From assembly GCA_033763355.1 (NCBI GenBank), contig JANRKT010000112.1, positions 1 to 42,347 of the forward strand: 42,347 bases of DNA, written 5' to 3'. The position numbers and the translations under genes are program-made. This document shows, in pieces, positions 9,270 through 18,052 of this stretch. The notes under the pieces are model-generated. The model worked only from the letters and a program-made list of their open reading frames with translations, did not search any database and was not told where the DNA came from. The stretch is from JANRKT01 sp033763355 (GTDB lineage: Bacteria; Bacteroidota; Bacteroidia; Chitinophagales; Chitinophagaceae). The first letter of the stretch is position 1. Each line of letters begins with the position of its first letter.

Positions 9270-11660
9270 ATGCAGATAACCATAAATACGAGGCCATTTT
9301 TTATTTTACTGTTGCTTATTGCATATGCCCATACAGGCGCACAGGAAAAATTTGCTGACAGTTTACCTCAATGGTTCGCCGGCTACCAGGTGCAGGCTTT
9401 GCAGGAAAAGGTTTTTGTTCATACCGATAAAGATTTTTACGTTACCGGTGAAATCCTCTGGTTTAAAGTATATGCTGCAGACGGGTATTTTAACAAGCCG
9501 CTTAACATGAGCAAAGTGGTTTATGCTGAAATACTCTCCAAAGAGCAAAAGCCGCTATTGCAGGCCAAGGTTGACATGCATCATTCATCCGGTTCAGGTT
9601 CTTTTATACTGCCCAATTCAATTGCATCAGGCAATTATATTTTTAGGGCATATACCAGCTGGATGAAAAACTTTGCCCCGGAGTTTTATTTTGAGAAACC
9701 CATAACCATCGTAAACACCTTAAAGAAGCCGGATTGGCCGGCTTTAGATGACGATACTGAATACCATGTCACTTTTTTTCCTGAAGGCGGAAACCTTGTT
9801 TACGGGTTGCAAAGCAAAGTGGCATTTCATGCAACAAATAAAAAAGGGAAGGGTATAAATTGTAAGGGTTTTATTGTTACCCAAAACAATGATACCGTTG
9901 CAAATTTCCAAACGCACCGGTTTGGCATGGGCAATTTTCTGTTTACACCGGTAAAAGGCAATAGTTACAAAGCTGTTTTGTACGCAGAAAATAAACCAGC
10001 AACCGTTGAAGCGTTACCACGCATTTTTGATGAAGGTTATACAATGCAGCTTACGGCAAAGGATAGTTCATTCATTACAATAAATGTAAGTTCAAATACC
10101 CCGGTGGCAAATGAAGAGGTTTATCTTCTTGCACACACAAGGGGAATAATAAAAGCTGCACTATTAAAAAAACCCAGTGCAGGCAATACGAAATTTGATC
10201 TTGCATTAAAAGATCTCGGGGAAGGAATTTCACATCTCACCATTTTCAACAGCAAAAAAGTACCCGTGTGTGAACGTTTGTATTTTAAGAAACCGCTTCA
10301 AAAGCTTGCAATAAATGCCAAAACTGACAAAACTGAATACAACAGCAGGCAGAAAGTAACTGTAGAATTAAATACCATTTACCAGCAATCAGAAACTGAT
10401 CTTTCAATGGCGGTATTTCTTGCTGATTCACTGCAAACCGAAATGCAGGATGATGTATTGAGTTACCTGTGGCTTGCTTCGGAACTGAAAGGGAAAATTG
10501 AATCACCCGGTTATTATTTTACAGATAACGGGAAAGAAACCAATGAGGCAGCAGATAACCTGATGCTTACACAGGGATGGAGGAGATTTAAGTGGGAAGA
10601 CATACTTGAAAACCGGAAGCCTTCTTTTTCTTTTGTTCCGGAATACAGCGGTCATATCATTAATGGAAAGATAACGCATAAAAGAAATGGTTCCCCCGGA
10701 AAAAATATCATCGCCTATTTATCAGTGCCGGGAGAAAAATTCCTCTTTGCTGCATCAACCGCAAAAGCGAATGGAGAAATCAGTTTTGATATAAAAAATT
10801 TTTACGGCAGTAATGAAATCATTGTGCAGACCAATCCCCTTACAGACAGCACATACCGTATAGATATCACTAACCCCTTTTCAGATCAGCCCGCCACATC
10901 TGTTTTTCCCGGCTTTGATATTGCTGAAACAAACGCTGACAGGTTACTCACCCGCAGCCTTGGCGCACAGGTACAAAATGCCTATGAGCCAGTAAAAAAA
11001 ATGCGGTTCCTTTTTCCGGAAAAAGCAGATACAACACCGTTTTATTTTCAGCCTGATAAAAGGTACCTGCTGGATGACTATACCCGTTTCATCACAATGG
11101 AAGAAGTGATCAGGGAGTATGTAAATGAAGTATCGCTGAGAAAGAACAACAATAAATTTTATTACAGGGTAAGAAATACTCCTTACAATATTAATTTCAG
11201 CAACGACCCGCTTATACTTTTAGACGGGGTGCCTGTTTTTGATGCAGACCTGTTCATGTTGTTTGACCCTTTAAAAATAAAAAGGATGGATGTAGTTGCA
11301 CGAAAATATTACCTGGGCCCATTAGCCAATGACGGAATAGTAAGCTATTCTACTTATGACGGCGACCTTGCAGGTTACCAATTGAACCCGGGCGCACTGG
11401 TCCTGGAGTACCATGGCCTGCAGTTACAAAGGGAATTTTATTCACCTGTTTATGAAACAACCACACAACAGCAAAGCCGCATACCGGATTTTAGGAATCT
11501 CTTGTACTGGTCTCCGCAGGTCAATACCACGGGAAACAACATGAACAAGATAGAATTTTACACATCAGACATACCCGGCAGGTATATCATTTTTATTCAG
11601 GGAATTTCCAAAGATGGCTTTGCCGGGAGCACCATGACCAGCTTTACTGTGAAGAAATAA
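9270..11660 (+). CDS. MG2-domain / TonB-plug-like secreted protein
   Basis: 796 residues with a signal peptide (to about residue 25). An N-terminal macroglobulin MG2-like segment follows (about 45-145, EKVFVHTDKDFYVTGEILWF). The middle consists of beta-sandwich regions with the LMLTQGWRRFKW motif typical of this Bacteroidota family. A C-terminal plug-like segment contains DPLILLDGVPVFD (about residues 646-658), resembling the TonB-box plug of receptors but lacking a barrel. It is last in the four-gene module and probably acts at the outer membrane together with the receptor. The mechanism is unknown. Confidence 0.82.
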   Translation: MQITINTRPFFILLLLIAYAHTGAQEKFADSLPQWFAGYQVQALQEKVFVHTDKDFYVTGEILWFKVYAADGYFNKPLNMSKVVYAEILSKEQKPLLQAKVDMHHSSGSGSFILPNSIASGNYIFRAYTSWMKNFAPEFYFEKPITIVNTLKKPDWPALDDDTEYHVTFFPEGGNLVYGLQSKVAFHATNKKGKGINCKGFIVTQNNDTVANFQTHRFGMGNFLFTPVKGNSYKAVLYAENKPATVEALPRIFDEGYTMQLTAKDSSFITINVSSNTPVANEEVYLLAHTRGIIKAALLKKPSAGNTKFDLALKDLGEGISHLTIFNSKKVPVCERLYFKKPLQKLAINAKTDKTEYNSRQKVTVELNTIYQQSETDLSMAVFLADSLQTEMQDDVLSYLWLASELKGKIESPGYYFTDNGKETNEAADNLMLTQGWRRFKWEDILENRKPSFSFVPEYSGHIINGKITHKRNGSPGKNIIAYLSVPGEKFLFAASTAKANGEISFDIKNFYGSNEIIVQTNPLTDSTYRIDITNPFSDQPATSVFPGFDIAETNADRLLTRSLGAQVQNAYEPVKKMRFLFPEKADTTPFYFQPDKRYLLDDYTRFITMEEVIREYVNEVSLRKNNNKFYYRVRNTPYNINFSNDPLILLDGVPVFDADLFMLFDPLKIKRMDVVARKYYLGPLANDGIVSYSTYDGDLAGYQLNPGALVLEYHGLQLQREFYSPVYETTTQQQSRIPDFRNLLYWSPQVNTTGNNMNKIEFYTSDIPGRYIIFIQGISKDGFAGSTMTSFTVKK

Positions 11661-11724
11661 AAAGCCAACCAACCCCGCTCATTTATTCTTTTCTTAATTT
11701 TCCCTTTCAAATACCAGACTGTTT

Positions 11725-12168
11725 ATGAAAATACTGTTCTATATCCTTCCCATCCTTGCCGGGGTAGCCATGTCAATACAATCGGGCATCAATGCACAGT
11801 TAAGGGCGGCTGTAAACCAGCCCCTGCTTGCAGCATTCATTTCATTTCTCGGCGGCACATTGGCGCTCGCTGTTATGTTGTTGTTTTCTCGGGAACCATT
11901 GCCTCCGCTGTCTGCTTACCCGGCCATAAGCTGGTATAAATTTACCGGGGGCTTTTTGGGTATGCTTGTAGTTATAGTAGCGATACTGTCTGTACATAAA
12001 ATCGGCGCCGCAAACATGTTTGTGCTGCTGGTAGCCGGACAATTGTTTACCGCAGTTATGATGGACCATTTTGGGGTATTGGGTTTAAAAGAAAGCCCTG
12101 CCACCATTCAAAAAATGATTGGTATCCTTTTATTGATTGCAGGCGCTTACCTGGTCAATAAAAAATAA
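11725..12168 (+). CDS. YdcZ/DUF606-type DMT-superfamily membrane protein
   Basis: 147 residues with four to five hydrophobic helices. The first carries the family's N-terminal signature (AGVAMSIQSGINAQLRAAV), and the C-terminus ends GILLLIAGAYLVNKK. The length equals one DMT repeat, as in the small YdcZ proteins that likely function as dimers. The transported substrate is unknown. A single-gene unit, it converges with crtY across a hairpin at 12190-12209. Confidence 0.85.
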   Translation: MKILFYILPILAGVAMSIQSGINAQLRAAVNQPLLAAFISFLGGTLALAVMLLFSREPLPPLSAYPAISWYKFTGGFLGMLVVIVAILSVHKIGAANMFVLLVAGQLFTAVMMDHFGVLGLKESPATIQKMIGILLLIAGAYLVNKK

Positions 12169-12185
12169 CTGCTTTGCAACTAAAA

Positions 12186-12209
12186 TTTATGTGGTAACTT
12201 TTTACCACA
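12186..12209 (-). terminator. Hairpin between convergent genes, likely terminator of crtY
   Basis: A perfect 8-bp stem TGTGGTAA / TTACCACA (12190-12197 and 12202-12209) with a 4-nt loop. Read on the minus strand it is followed by ATAAATTTTAG, a weak U-rich tract. It also lies 21 bp beyond the stop of the plus-strand transporter gene. Confidence 0.45.
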
Positions 12210-12298
12210 CAGGCACAATAGAAAAGACAGAAAAATACATAGCAAAATTGTTCCTGCCGGACATCAGAAAATTTTAATAGCGCAGGGTGTCAAAAAAA

Positions 12299-13471
12299 TT
12301 AAAGCAACTCTTTCAACCCCGCTTTCAGAAAAGGTAAAAACTGCAGCGTGCTTATCAATTGAAGTTCCTCTGTAATTGTTGTTTCATTATCAAGGAACTT
12401 AAAAATCTGCTGCGGCTTATTGCGGCTAAACAGGCGGCTGAATATTTCTCTGCCTTCAAGTTTTTTTTCCTTCAGTAAGCGCAGTAAAATGCTGTCGTAA
12501 AAATGAAAGCGTTTTGCCGCCGGGGGGAGCGAAAAAAGCGGCCTGCCGTCTGCAAGGCATTGTACTATTTGTGAAGTTTGCTTTTGTATGAACTGAAACG
12601 TGTATCCGCTGGATGCTTTGGTTTGGCCGCCTGCTGTACCGATATTATACATCCCATTGTGGTAAAAATCAAAATGGGCATTGGTCATTGGGATAATACC
12701 AAATTCTTCATCAATTACCCGGTATTGCTTCAAACCAAGAAACCCGTCAATATAAGTTTCAAGCTCTTTGTTGTAGAGGTTCCCCTCCAGAAGTTTTTCC
12801 GAAAAAAGTGTGTACTCAACCAGCGCTTTTGTTTCGCTCAGCGGCAATACATAAACAAATGTGGTTCCGTAATCCTGGTGCACCCGGAAATCCATCAATG
12901 TAGCTTCATTGGTATTAAAAACCGGTGCAGGAGTTTCAATAACCCATCCTTTAAAATGCTGCTGCAGATAAAATTTGCCATTTTGCTTTTGCCCGGGGCT
13001 ATGCACTGAATTAAAAATTACAGCGCCTTCCGTATCCTGTTTCTCACCGTTGCAATACAGCACGGCCTTACCGGTTTCATAAGAAAAATTTACTTCACCG
13101 TAACGTACATCAACATTAGGTTGCTGCCTGATAATATTAAAACAATAATTATAAAAATCAATCCCCCTTATCATTTTATAACGGTAAGGGGATACATCCA
13201 TTAAAGCAGAATAAATATTGGTCTTAAAGTAAAGGGCCGGCCATTGGTGATGAACAATATCCTCAAAGAAACCATTGCCTGTTTCCCAGAAACACCAGGT
13301 ACGGTCGTTTGCAGTTTTGGGAGATTTATCAAGGAGCAGTATCTTTTTATCTGCAAACTTTCCCGAATGAATCATCCTTGTAACAAGGCTTAGCCCTGCA
13401 CAACCTGCGCCTGTAATGATGTAGTCGTAACCCCTGTTCCCTGAAGAAAGGTTATTATGGCCGGAAGTCAT
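12299..13471 (-). CDS. crtY: Lycopene beta-cyclase
   Basis: Cyclises both ends of lycopene to beta-carotene at the membrane. The 390-residue product has an N-terminal FAD-binding Rossmann motif (YDYIITGAGCAGLSLVTRM) and the CrtY signature region LLLDKSPKTANDRTWCFWE. Later come GTAGGQTKASSGYTFQFIQ, matching the family's conserved C-terminal motif, and the family's length. The gene follows crtZ on the same strand with an 89-bp gap. It sits more than 23 kb from crtB/crtI, so the pathway genes are split. Confidence 0.93.
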   Translation of the reverse strand: MTSGHNNLSSGNRGYDYIITGAGCAGLSLVTRMIHSGKFADKKILLLDKSPKTANDRTWCFWETGNGFFEDIVHHQWPALYFKTNIYSALMDVSPYRYKMIRGIDFYNYCFNIIRQQPNVDVRYGEVNFSYETGKAVLYCNGEKQDTEGAVIFNSVHSPGQKQNGKFYLQQHFKGWVIETPAPVFNTNEATLMDFRVHQDYGTTFVYVLPLSETKALVEYTLFSEKLLEGNLYNKELETYIDGFLGLKQYRVIDEEFGIIPMTNAHFDFYHNGMYNIGTAGGQTKASSGYTFQFIQKQTSQIVQCLADGRPLFSLPPAAKRFHFYDSILLRLLKEKKLEGREIFSRLFSRNKPQQIFKFLDNETTITEELQLISTLQFLPFLKAGLKELL

Positions 13472-13560
13472 AAATAATTTTTGGAAATTACAATACAGGG
13501 GACACCAGAAAAAATATACCTGCCACAGTTTTCCTAAAAAGTCTTTTCATAAAATTGTCG

Positions 13561-14067
13561 TCACTCCGTTTCCGGGGCATATTCCACTTTCTTACCGGCC
13601 ATCAGTTGTTTGTCTTTTCTCACCTTTTCCCAGTATTTTTTGTGTACATGCAGCATACCAAAACTCTCACCCTCATGTTTATCCAGGTGTTTGTGGTGCA
13701 TTTTATGCGCCCACCTGATAGCCCTGACATAAGTATTTTTTGAACGGGAAAACCATTTGAACCGCTGGTGAATGATAACATCATGCACAAGGAAATAAGC
13801 AAAACCATAAGCCATAATGCCAAAGCCAATGGCCTGCAGCCAGTATATTTCGTTTATGGTGCCAAAGAGAATACTAAGCATGCTGGGCACTGCAAAAATT
13901 ACAAAGAAGGCGTCATTCTTTTCAAAAAAGCCCGGCTGTTTCTGGTGGTGGTCTTCATGCAGGTACCAGAGAAAACCATGCATAATGTATTTATGCGTGG
14001 CCCATGTAATGGCTTCCATTATAAGAAATGTAACCAGAACAATCACAGCATATATAAACCAGTGCAT
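13561..14067 (-). CDS. crtZ: Beta-carotene hydroxylase
   Basis: Non-haem di-iron membrane enzyme adding the 3-hydroxyl groups of zeaxanthin. All four His clusters are visible in the 168 residues: HX4H (HKYIMH, 25-30), HX2HH (HEDHH, 37-41), HX4H (HDVIIH) and HX2HH (HKMHH). Hydrophobic stretches around residues 5-22 and 55-90 fit membrane helices. It is first of a crtZ-crtY pair and divergent from the HtrA-like gene. It belongs to the fatty-acid-hydroxylase/sterol-desaturase superfamily, but length and His pattern favour CrtZ. Confidence 0.92.
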   Translation of the reverse strand: MHWFIYAVIVLVTFLIMEAITWATHKYIMHGFLWYLHEDHHQKQPGFFEKNDAFFVIFAVPSMLSILFGTINEIYWLQAIGFGIMAYGFAYFLVHDVIIHQRFKWFSRSKNTYVRAIRWAHKMHHKHLDKHEGESFGMLHVHKKYWEKVRKDKQLMAGKKVEYAPETE

Positions 14068-14170
14068 TACATTCAGTTTTTATGTGTGGTAAAGTTAACA
14101 AGTATTCACGACAAGAAGTTCACCGCAAAATCTCGGCACATTATTAACCAATAACAGTTTTCCGGCAGCA

Positions 14171-15238
14171 ATGTTTGGTGCTTTGTTAAAAGTATGTAGT
14201 GTCATCCTGTCACGGGTTATTTTCTGGTTAGCATTTTGGGGTATGATGAACATGAATAATCCCATTTCATTCACCAGTTTACATTCCGACCATAATTTGC
14301 TTGATGCTTATTCAAGAACCATCACAGGTGTAGTTGCAGCCATAAGCAGCAGTGTGGTGCACGTGCAGGTGCGGAAAAAAATGGCCGCACGTAATGCCAA
14401 AGCAACAAATGAAATCCCGGCCTCCGGCTCGGGTTTTGTTATTTCATCTGACGGTTTTATTGTTACCAACCACCATGTTATAGAAAATGCAATACATATC
14501 AGCATTGCTTTAAACGATGGAAGGGTTATTCCTGCTGAGTTGAAAGGCGCAGATCCTTCCACTGACATTGCAGTGCTGAAAACCGATACAACTGGTTTAA
14601 AAGCCATGAGCTTTACCAACTCCGGCGAACTGAAGGTTGGGCAGATTGCTATTGCCATTGGCAACCCTTTAGGATTACAGCACACTGTTACAGCCGGTGT
14701 GGTAAGCGCTTTGGGCAGGACACTGCGTGCACAAAATGGCAGGCTTATTGATGATGTTATACAAACTGATGCTTCTTTAAACCCGGGAAATTCCGGAGGC
14801 CCACTTGTAAACTCTGCCGGGCAGGTTATTGGTGTTAATACGGCTACTATTGCTTCTGCACAGGGTTTATGTTTTGCAGTATCATCTAACCTTGCAGCAC
14901 ATATTGCCGGAAGAATTATTATAGAGGGTAAAGTGAGAAGGGCTTACCTTGGTATAGCAGGGCAACTGGTAAACCTAACAGAACGTATGATTGCCGCCAA
15001 TAAGCTGAGTAAAAAAACGGGTGTCTATATATTTGAAATTGTTCCTGATTATCCTGCAATAAATAACCAGCTAAGGGAAGGGGATATTATTGTTGAGTTC
15101 AATCATACACCTGCCGCCTCGGTAGATGACCTGCACAAAAAATTAACGGCAGATATGATTGGACGGAAAGCACAGCTGGGTGTATTAAGAAACGGAAGGA
15201 TAGTTCATGTTGAAGTTGTTCCCGGAGAAGCAGCATAG
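14171..15238 (+). CDS. HtrA/DegP-like trypsin-type serine protease with PDZ domain
   Basis: The catalytic triad is visible: His in TNHHVIENA, Asp in DPSTDIAVLK and Ser in NPGNSGGPLV. One C-terminal PDZ domain follows (GVYIFEIVPDYPAINNQLREG). The start is uncertain. The ATG at 14171 gives a hydrophobic N-terminus (SVILSRVIFWLAFW) that could anchor the protein in the membrane. The ATG at 14244 would give a cytoplasmic enzyme without a signal, as seen in some Bacteroidota homologues. It probably serves protein quality control. It heads the plus-strand stress-type cluster but has a 101-bp gap to the next gene. Confidence 0.9.
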   Translation: MFGALLKVCSVILSRVIFWLAFWGMMNMNNPISFTSLHSDHNLLDAYSRTITGVVAAISSSVVHVQVRKKMAARNAKATNEIPASGSGFVISSDGFIVTNHHVIENAIHISIALNDGRVIPAELKGADPSTDIAVLKTDTTGLKAMSFTNSGELKVGQIAIAIGNPLGLQHTVTAGVVSALGRTLRAQNGRLIDDVIQTDASLNPGNSGGPLVNSAGQVIGVNTATIASAQGLCFAVSSNLAAHIAGRIIIEGKVRRAYLGIAGQLVNLTERMIAANKLSKKTGVYIFEIVPDYPAINNQLREGDIIVEFNHTPAASVDDLHKKLTADMIGRKAQLGVLRNGRIVHVEVVPGEAA

Positions 15239-15243
15239 TTTTT

Positions 15244-15255
15244 TGACCTAAGTTA
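15244..15255. promoter_or_regulatory. Possible Crp/Fnr-type site upstream of the universal stress gene
   Basis: TGACCTAAGTTA is an imperfect dyad (TGAC-N4-GTYA) centred about 66 bp before the inferred start of transcription. A near copy, TGACTTATGTCA, lies at 18053-18064 before another gene of the cluster. Crp/Fnr-superfamily regulators bind dyads of this size; which one is unknown. Confidence 0.35.
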
Positions 15256-15300
15256 TCATTTGGGCTGATGCAGGTCAGGCAGGCGTGAAACACCGGGTTA

Positions 15301-15308
15301 TAGCTTTG
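15301..15308 (+). promoter_or_regulatory. -7 promoter box for the universal stress protein operon
   Basis: TAGCTTTG matches the Bacteroidota -7 consensus TAnnTTTG and lies 31 bp before the ATG at 15340. No TTTG is seen at the expected -33 distance, which would fit an activator-dependent promoter using the dyad at 15244-15255. Confidence 0.4.
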
Positions 15309-15339
15309 TATTTAACTTTATTACCTTAAAAGGTTTTTT

Positions 15340-16161
15340 ATGAAAAAGATCCTCCTCACATTCGACGGCAAACATTTTTCAGAAGGCGCTTTTAAAATGG
15401 CGCAATATATAAACAGCCTGCAACCTGTTTTGCTTACCGGGGTTTTCCTTAGCCCTGTAGATTACCGTGAAATTATCGGCTACAGCGGCATGGGCATCGG
15501 CGCCCCGGTAATGGTGCCGGTAATGGAAACCGATGATGAAGTGATTGCAGCCAACATACAACGTTTTGAAAAATTATGCCTGCAGCAAAATATTGAGTAC
15601 CGTGTGCACAGGGACACAGACCTGTTTGCCCTCGCGGAACTGGTAACAGAAACCCGTTTTGCTGACCTGCTCATTATAAGCAGTGAACTGTTTTATGAAA
15701 ACATCGGTAAAGACCAGCCCAATGAATACCTGAGAAAAACACTCCACCAGTCAGAATGTCCCGTACTGGTAGTGCCTGAAGAATTTGAAGAACCCAAAAG
15801 CGTGGTGCTGGCCTATGATGGCAAGGCTTCTTCAGTTTATGCCATCAAACAATTCGCCTATCTTTTCCCTGAACTGGGCAGCGCAGAAACATTGCTTATA
15901 ACTTCGGAGGAAGGCAAAGAGGAAGTTCCGAAAAGGGAATACATTACCGAACTGGCAGCAAGGCATTTCAGCAACCTTACCATCAGTCACATGGATGTTG
16001 ATGCCAAAAAATATTTTCACACCTGGATTGGTGAAAGAAAGAATACCATCCTTGTATCAGGTGCTTTCGGAAGGGGAGACCTCTCATCTCTCTTCAAAAA
16101 AAGTTTTGTTACACAAATTATCCGTGAGCACAAAACGCCCGTGTTTATAGCACATCACTAA
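15340..16161 (+). CDS. Universal stress protein, tandem two-domain type
   Basis: 273 residues made of two UspA folds (about 1-145 and 150-273). The first domain begins KKILLTFDGKHFSEGAF and ends LHQSECPVLVVPEEF. The second starts SVVLAYDGKASSVYAIKQ and ends FVTQIIREHKTPVFIAHH. An ATP-binding G-x2-G-x9-G(S/T) pattern is not clearly complete: GAFGRGDLSSLFKKS in the second domain is closest. It is a cytoplasmic stress protein, likely co-transcribed with the DUF1003 gene 24 bp downstream. Confidence 0.9.
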   Translation: MKKILLTFDGKHFSEGAFKMAQYINSLQPVLLTGVFLSPVDYREIIGYSGMGIGAPVMVPVMETDDEVIAANIQRFEKLCLQQNIEYRVHRDTDLFALAELVTETRFADLLIISSELFYENIGKDQPNEYLRKTLHQSECPVLVVPEEFEEPKSVVLAYDGKASSVYAIKQFAYLFPELGSAETLLITSEEGKEEVPKREYITELAARHFSNLTISHMDVDAKKYFHTWIGERKNTILVSGAFGRGDLSSLFKKSFVTQIIREHKTPVFIAHH

Positions 16162-16185
16162 TTTAGCTGCTATAAAACAGCTTTT

Positions 16186-16734
16186 ATGGATAAAAGTAAA
16201 ATCAACCAGCTTCTTTATTCCCAAAATGAGGAACTTAGTAAATTAAAGCAGATTGTGATTGATGCCATCCGTGAAGAAGAACTGCTTTCTGAAAAACTGC
16301 AGGAAGAAACAAAAGAAAAACTTACCACAGGCGAAAAGCTTGCAGATGAAGTCTCAAAATTTGGCGGGAGCTGGTTTTTTATTTTATCCTTTTTTATGTT
16401 TTTACTGGCGTGGATTGCCATTAACCTTTACCTGCTCAGCAAACCTTACGACCCCTACCCTTTTATATTGCTCAACCTCATCCTGTCGTGTATTGCAGCC
16501 ATACAGGCCCCAGTTATTATGATGAGCCAGAACCGCAAAGAAGACAAAGACAGGCAGAGGGCGCAGCACGATTACCTGATTAACCTGAAAGCGGAAATTG
16601 AAATAAGGAATCTGCACCAGAAAATTGACCTGCTGATTGCTGAACAAATGAAACGCCTCTTTGATGTGCAGACTGTACAGCTTGAAATACTGGAAGAGAT
16701 CAATACCAAACTGGATAAAAAACAAAACGCTTAA
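16186..16734 (+). CDS. DUF1003 family membrane protein
   Basis: 182 residues with two transmembrane helices (about 64-86 and 93-112). The family core lies around FGGSWFFILSFFMFLLAWI, NLILSCIAAIQAPVIMMSQN and the following R-x-x-x-D-R segment. The N-terminal and C-terminal thirds are charged helical regions that look like coiled coils. DUF1003 proteins are widespread and uncharacterised. It sits between a universal stress protein (24 bp upstream) and a long palindrome, suggesting stress-related use. Confidence 0.9.
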   Translation: MDKSKINQLLYSQNEELSKLKQIVIDAIREEELLSEKLQEETKEKLTTGEKLADEVSKFGGSWFFILSFFMFLLAWIAINLYLLSKPYDPYPFILLNLILSCIAAIQAPVIMMSQNRKEDKDRQRAQHDYLINLKAEIEIRNLHQKIDLLIAEQMKRLFDVQTVQLEILEEINTKLDKKQNA

Positions 16735-16741
16735 CTATAAA

Positions 16742-16814
16742 TTAAAACCTGGCAGGTCTCTTCAGCAGGTCTGATTTTTTTCAGCAATCCTGGCTCAGAC
16801 CTGCCAGGTTTTAA
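16742..16814. repeat. Long palindromic repeat with 18-bp perfect arms
   Basis: TTAAAACCTGGCAGGTCT at 16742-16759 is exactly inverted at 16797-16814, with a 37-bp loop. The core AGACCTG-CCAGGTTTT resembles short palindromes dispersed in many Bacteroidota genomes. It begins 7 bp after the DUF1003 stop and ends 24 bp before the next ATG, so it may end or attenuate transcription or stabilise the upstream mRNA. Confidence 0.75.
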
Positions 16815-16838
16815 GGCCAACAAAAAAAATAAATCAAT

Positions 16839-17294
16839 ATGCTGGGTAAACTTACCGAACAGGAAACAGACGAAGTATTTAAACGCAATGTTGTTGGCCG
16901 TATCGGCTGCAGTGATGCTGAGAAAACTTATGTTGTGCCCATACATTATGTTTATGATGGCAGGTATATCATCGGCCACTCCCGTGAAGGTTTAAAAATT
17001 GCAGTGATGCGCAAAAACCCGAAAGTGTGTTTTGAAGTGGATGAAATGCCGGGCGCCGATAACTGGAAAAGTGTAATTGCCTGGGGCACATATGAGGAAC
17101 TTACTGATGAAGAAGATAAATACTATGCCATGAAAAAAATGGCTGACCGCATGATGCACCTGAAAGTAAGTGAAACCGCAAAGCCGCCACACCTGTCAGA
17201 AAACCGTGTGCATCCCCATCAGCCAGGTGATATTAAGGTCATTGTATTCCGCATTGTTGTGCAGGAAAAATCAGGTAGGTTTGAGAAGAATTAA
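16839..17294 (+). CDS. Pyridoxamine 5'-phosphate oxidase-like flavin-binding protein
   Basis: 151 residues with the split-barrel FMN-binding fold of the PNPOx-like/flavin-nucleotide-binding family. Visible features are MLGKLTEQETDEVFKRNVVG at the start, then YVVPIHYVYDGRYIIGHS and VCFEVDEMPGADNWKSVIAWG. Family members bind FMN, haem or F420, and the true substrate is not deducible. It has the short length of stress-linked members rather than the longer vitamin B6 enzyme. The LOG gene begins 5 bp after its stop. Confidence 0.88.
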   Translation: MLGKLTEQETDEVFKRNVVGRIGCSDAEKTYVVPIHYVYDGRYIIGHSREGLKIAVMRKNPKVCFEVDEMPGADNWKSVIAWGTYEELTDEEDKYYAMKKMADRMMHLKVSETAKPPHLSENRVHPHQPGDIKVIVFRIVVQEKSGRFEKN

Positions 17295-17299
17295 AAGGC

Positions 17300-18022
17300 A
17301 TGACCAACTCACAGCAGGAAATTCAGTTTCTGGAAGGGCCCCGTTCCCGGTGGAGCGAATTTAAGTTTACCGTTAAAGTAGTTGTTGAATTTATCAAAGG
17401 TTTCCGTGCATTGCATTTTGCAGGGCCCTGCGTTACTGTATTCGGTTCTGCCCGTTTTAGTGAAGACCATCCTTATTACCAGCTCACCCGCCAACTCTCT
17501 ACTGAAATTGCCAAACTGGGTTTTACAGTTATGACAGGCGGCGGCCCCGGTATTATGGAAGCAGCCAACCGTGGCGCAAAGGAAGCAGGTGGCCGTTCAA
17601 TGGGCTGCAATATCGTTTTACCAATGGAGCAAAAGCCCAATCCCTATCTTGATAAATGGGTTGACATCCGTTATTTCTTTGTAAGAAAAACACTGCTCAT
17701 AAAATATTCCTATGCTTTTGTCATCATGCCCGGCGGCTTCGGCACGCTGGATGAATACTTTGAAGCCATGACACTGATACAAACCCGTAAGATCAGCGAT
17801 TTCCCCATTATTATCTTTTGCAGGGATTACCACAAAGAACTGCTTGAGCATATTGAGCTGATGAAACGTTATAGCACCATTTCGCCGGAAGACCTGCAAT
17901 TATTTTTGGTAACCGACTCAATTGAGGAGGCAATTACTTGCATAAAACAAAAAAGTATCATTAAATTTGAGTTGAAACCCGCACAGCCCAAACCCTTCAG
18001 ATGGCTATTCGAAAGGTCCTGA
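17300..18022 (+). CDS. LOG-family (TIGR00730-type) Rossmann-fold protein
   Basis: 240 residues containing the family motifs GGGPGIMEAANRGA and PGGFGTLDE (PGGxGTxxE), plus VTVFGSARFSEDHPYY near residue 45. LOG proteins release adenine-type bases from nucleoside 5'-monophosphates (cytokinin-activating in plants, nucleotide hydrolase in bacteria such as YgdH/PpnN). They were formerly mislabelled lysine decarboxylases. An N-terminal extension of about 40 residues precedes the fold. The ATG lies 5 bp behind the flavin protein gene, so they share a transcript. Confidence 0.9.
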   Translation: MTNSQQEIQFLEGPRSRWSEFKFTVKVVVEFIKGFRALHFAGPCVTVFGSARFSEDHPYYQLTRQLSTEIAKLGFTVMTGGGPGIMEAANRGAKEAGGRSMGCNIVLPMEQKPNPYLDKWVDIRYFFVRKTLLIKYSYAFVIMPGGFGTLDEYFEAMTLIQTRKISDFPIIIFCRDYHKELLEHIELMKRYSTISPEDLQLFLVTDSIEEAITCIKQKSIIKFELKPAQPKPFRWLFERS

Positions 18023-18052
18023 AGTTAATCTGATCACTATCACCCCGCCATG

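Noticed and set aside
13768..14154. 128-codon plus-strand frame opposite crtZ
   Set aside because: It is antisense to a gene with all four His clusters conserved and shows no coding signature.
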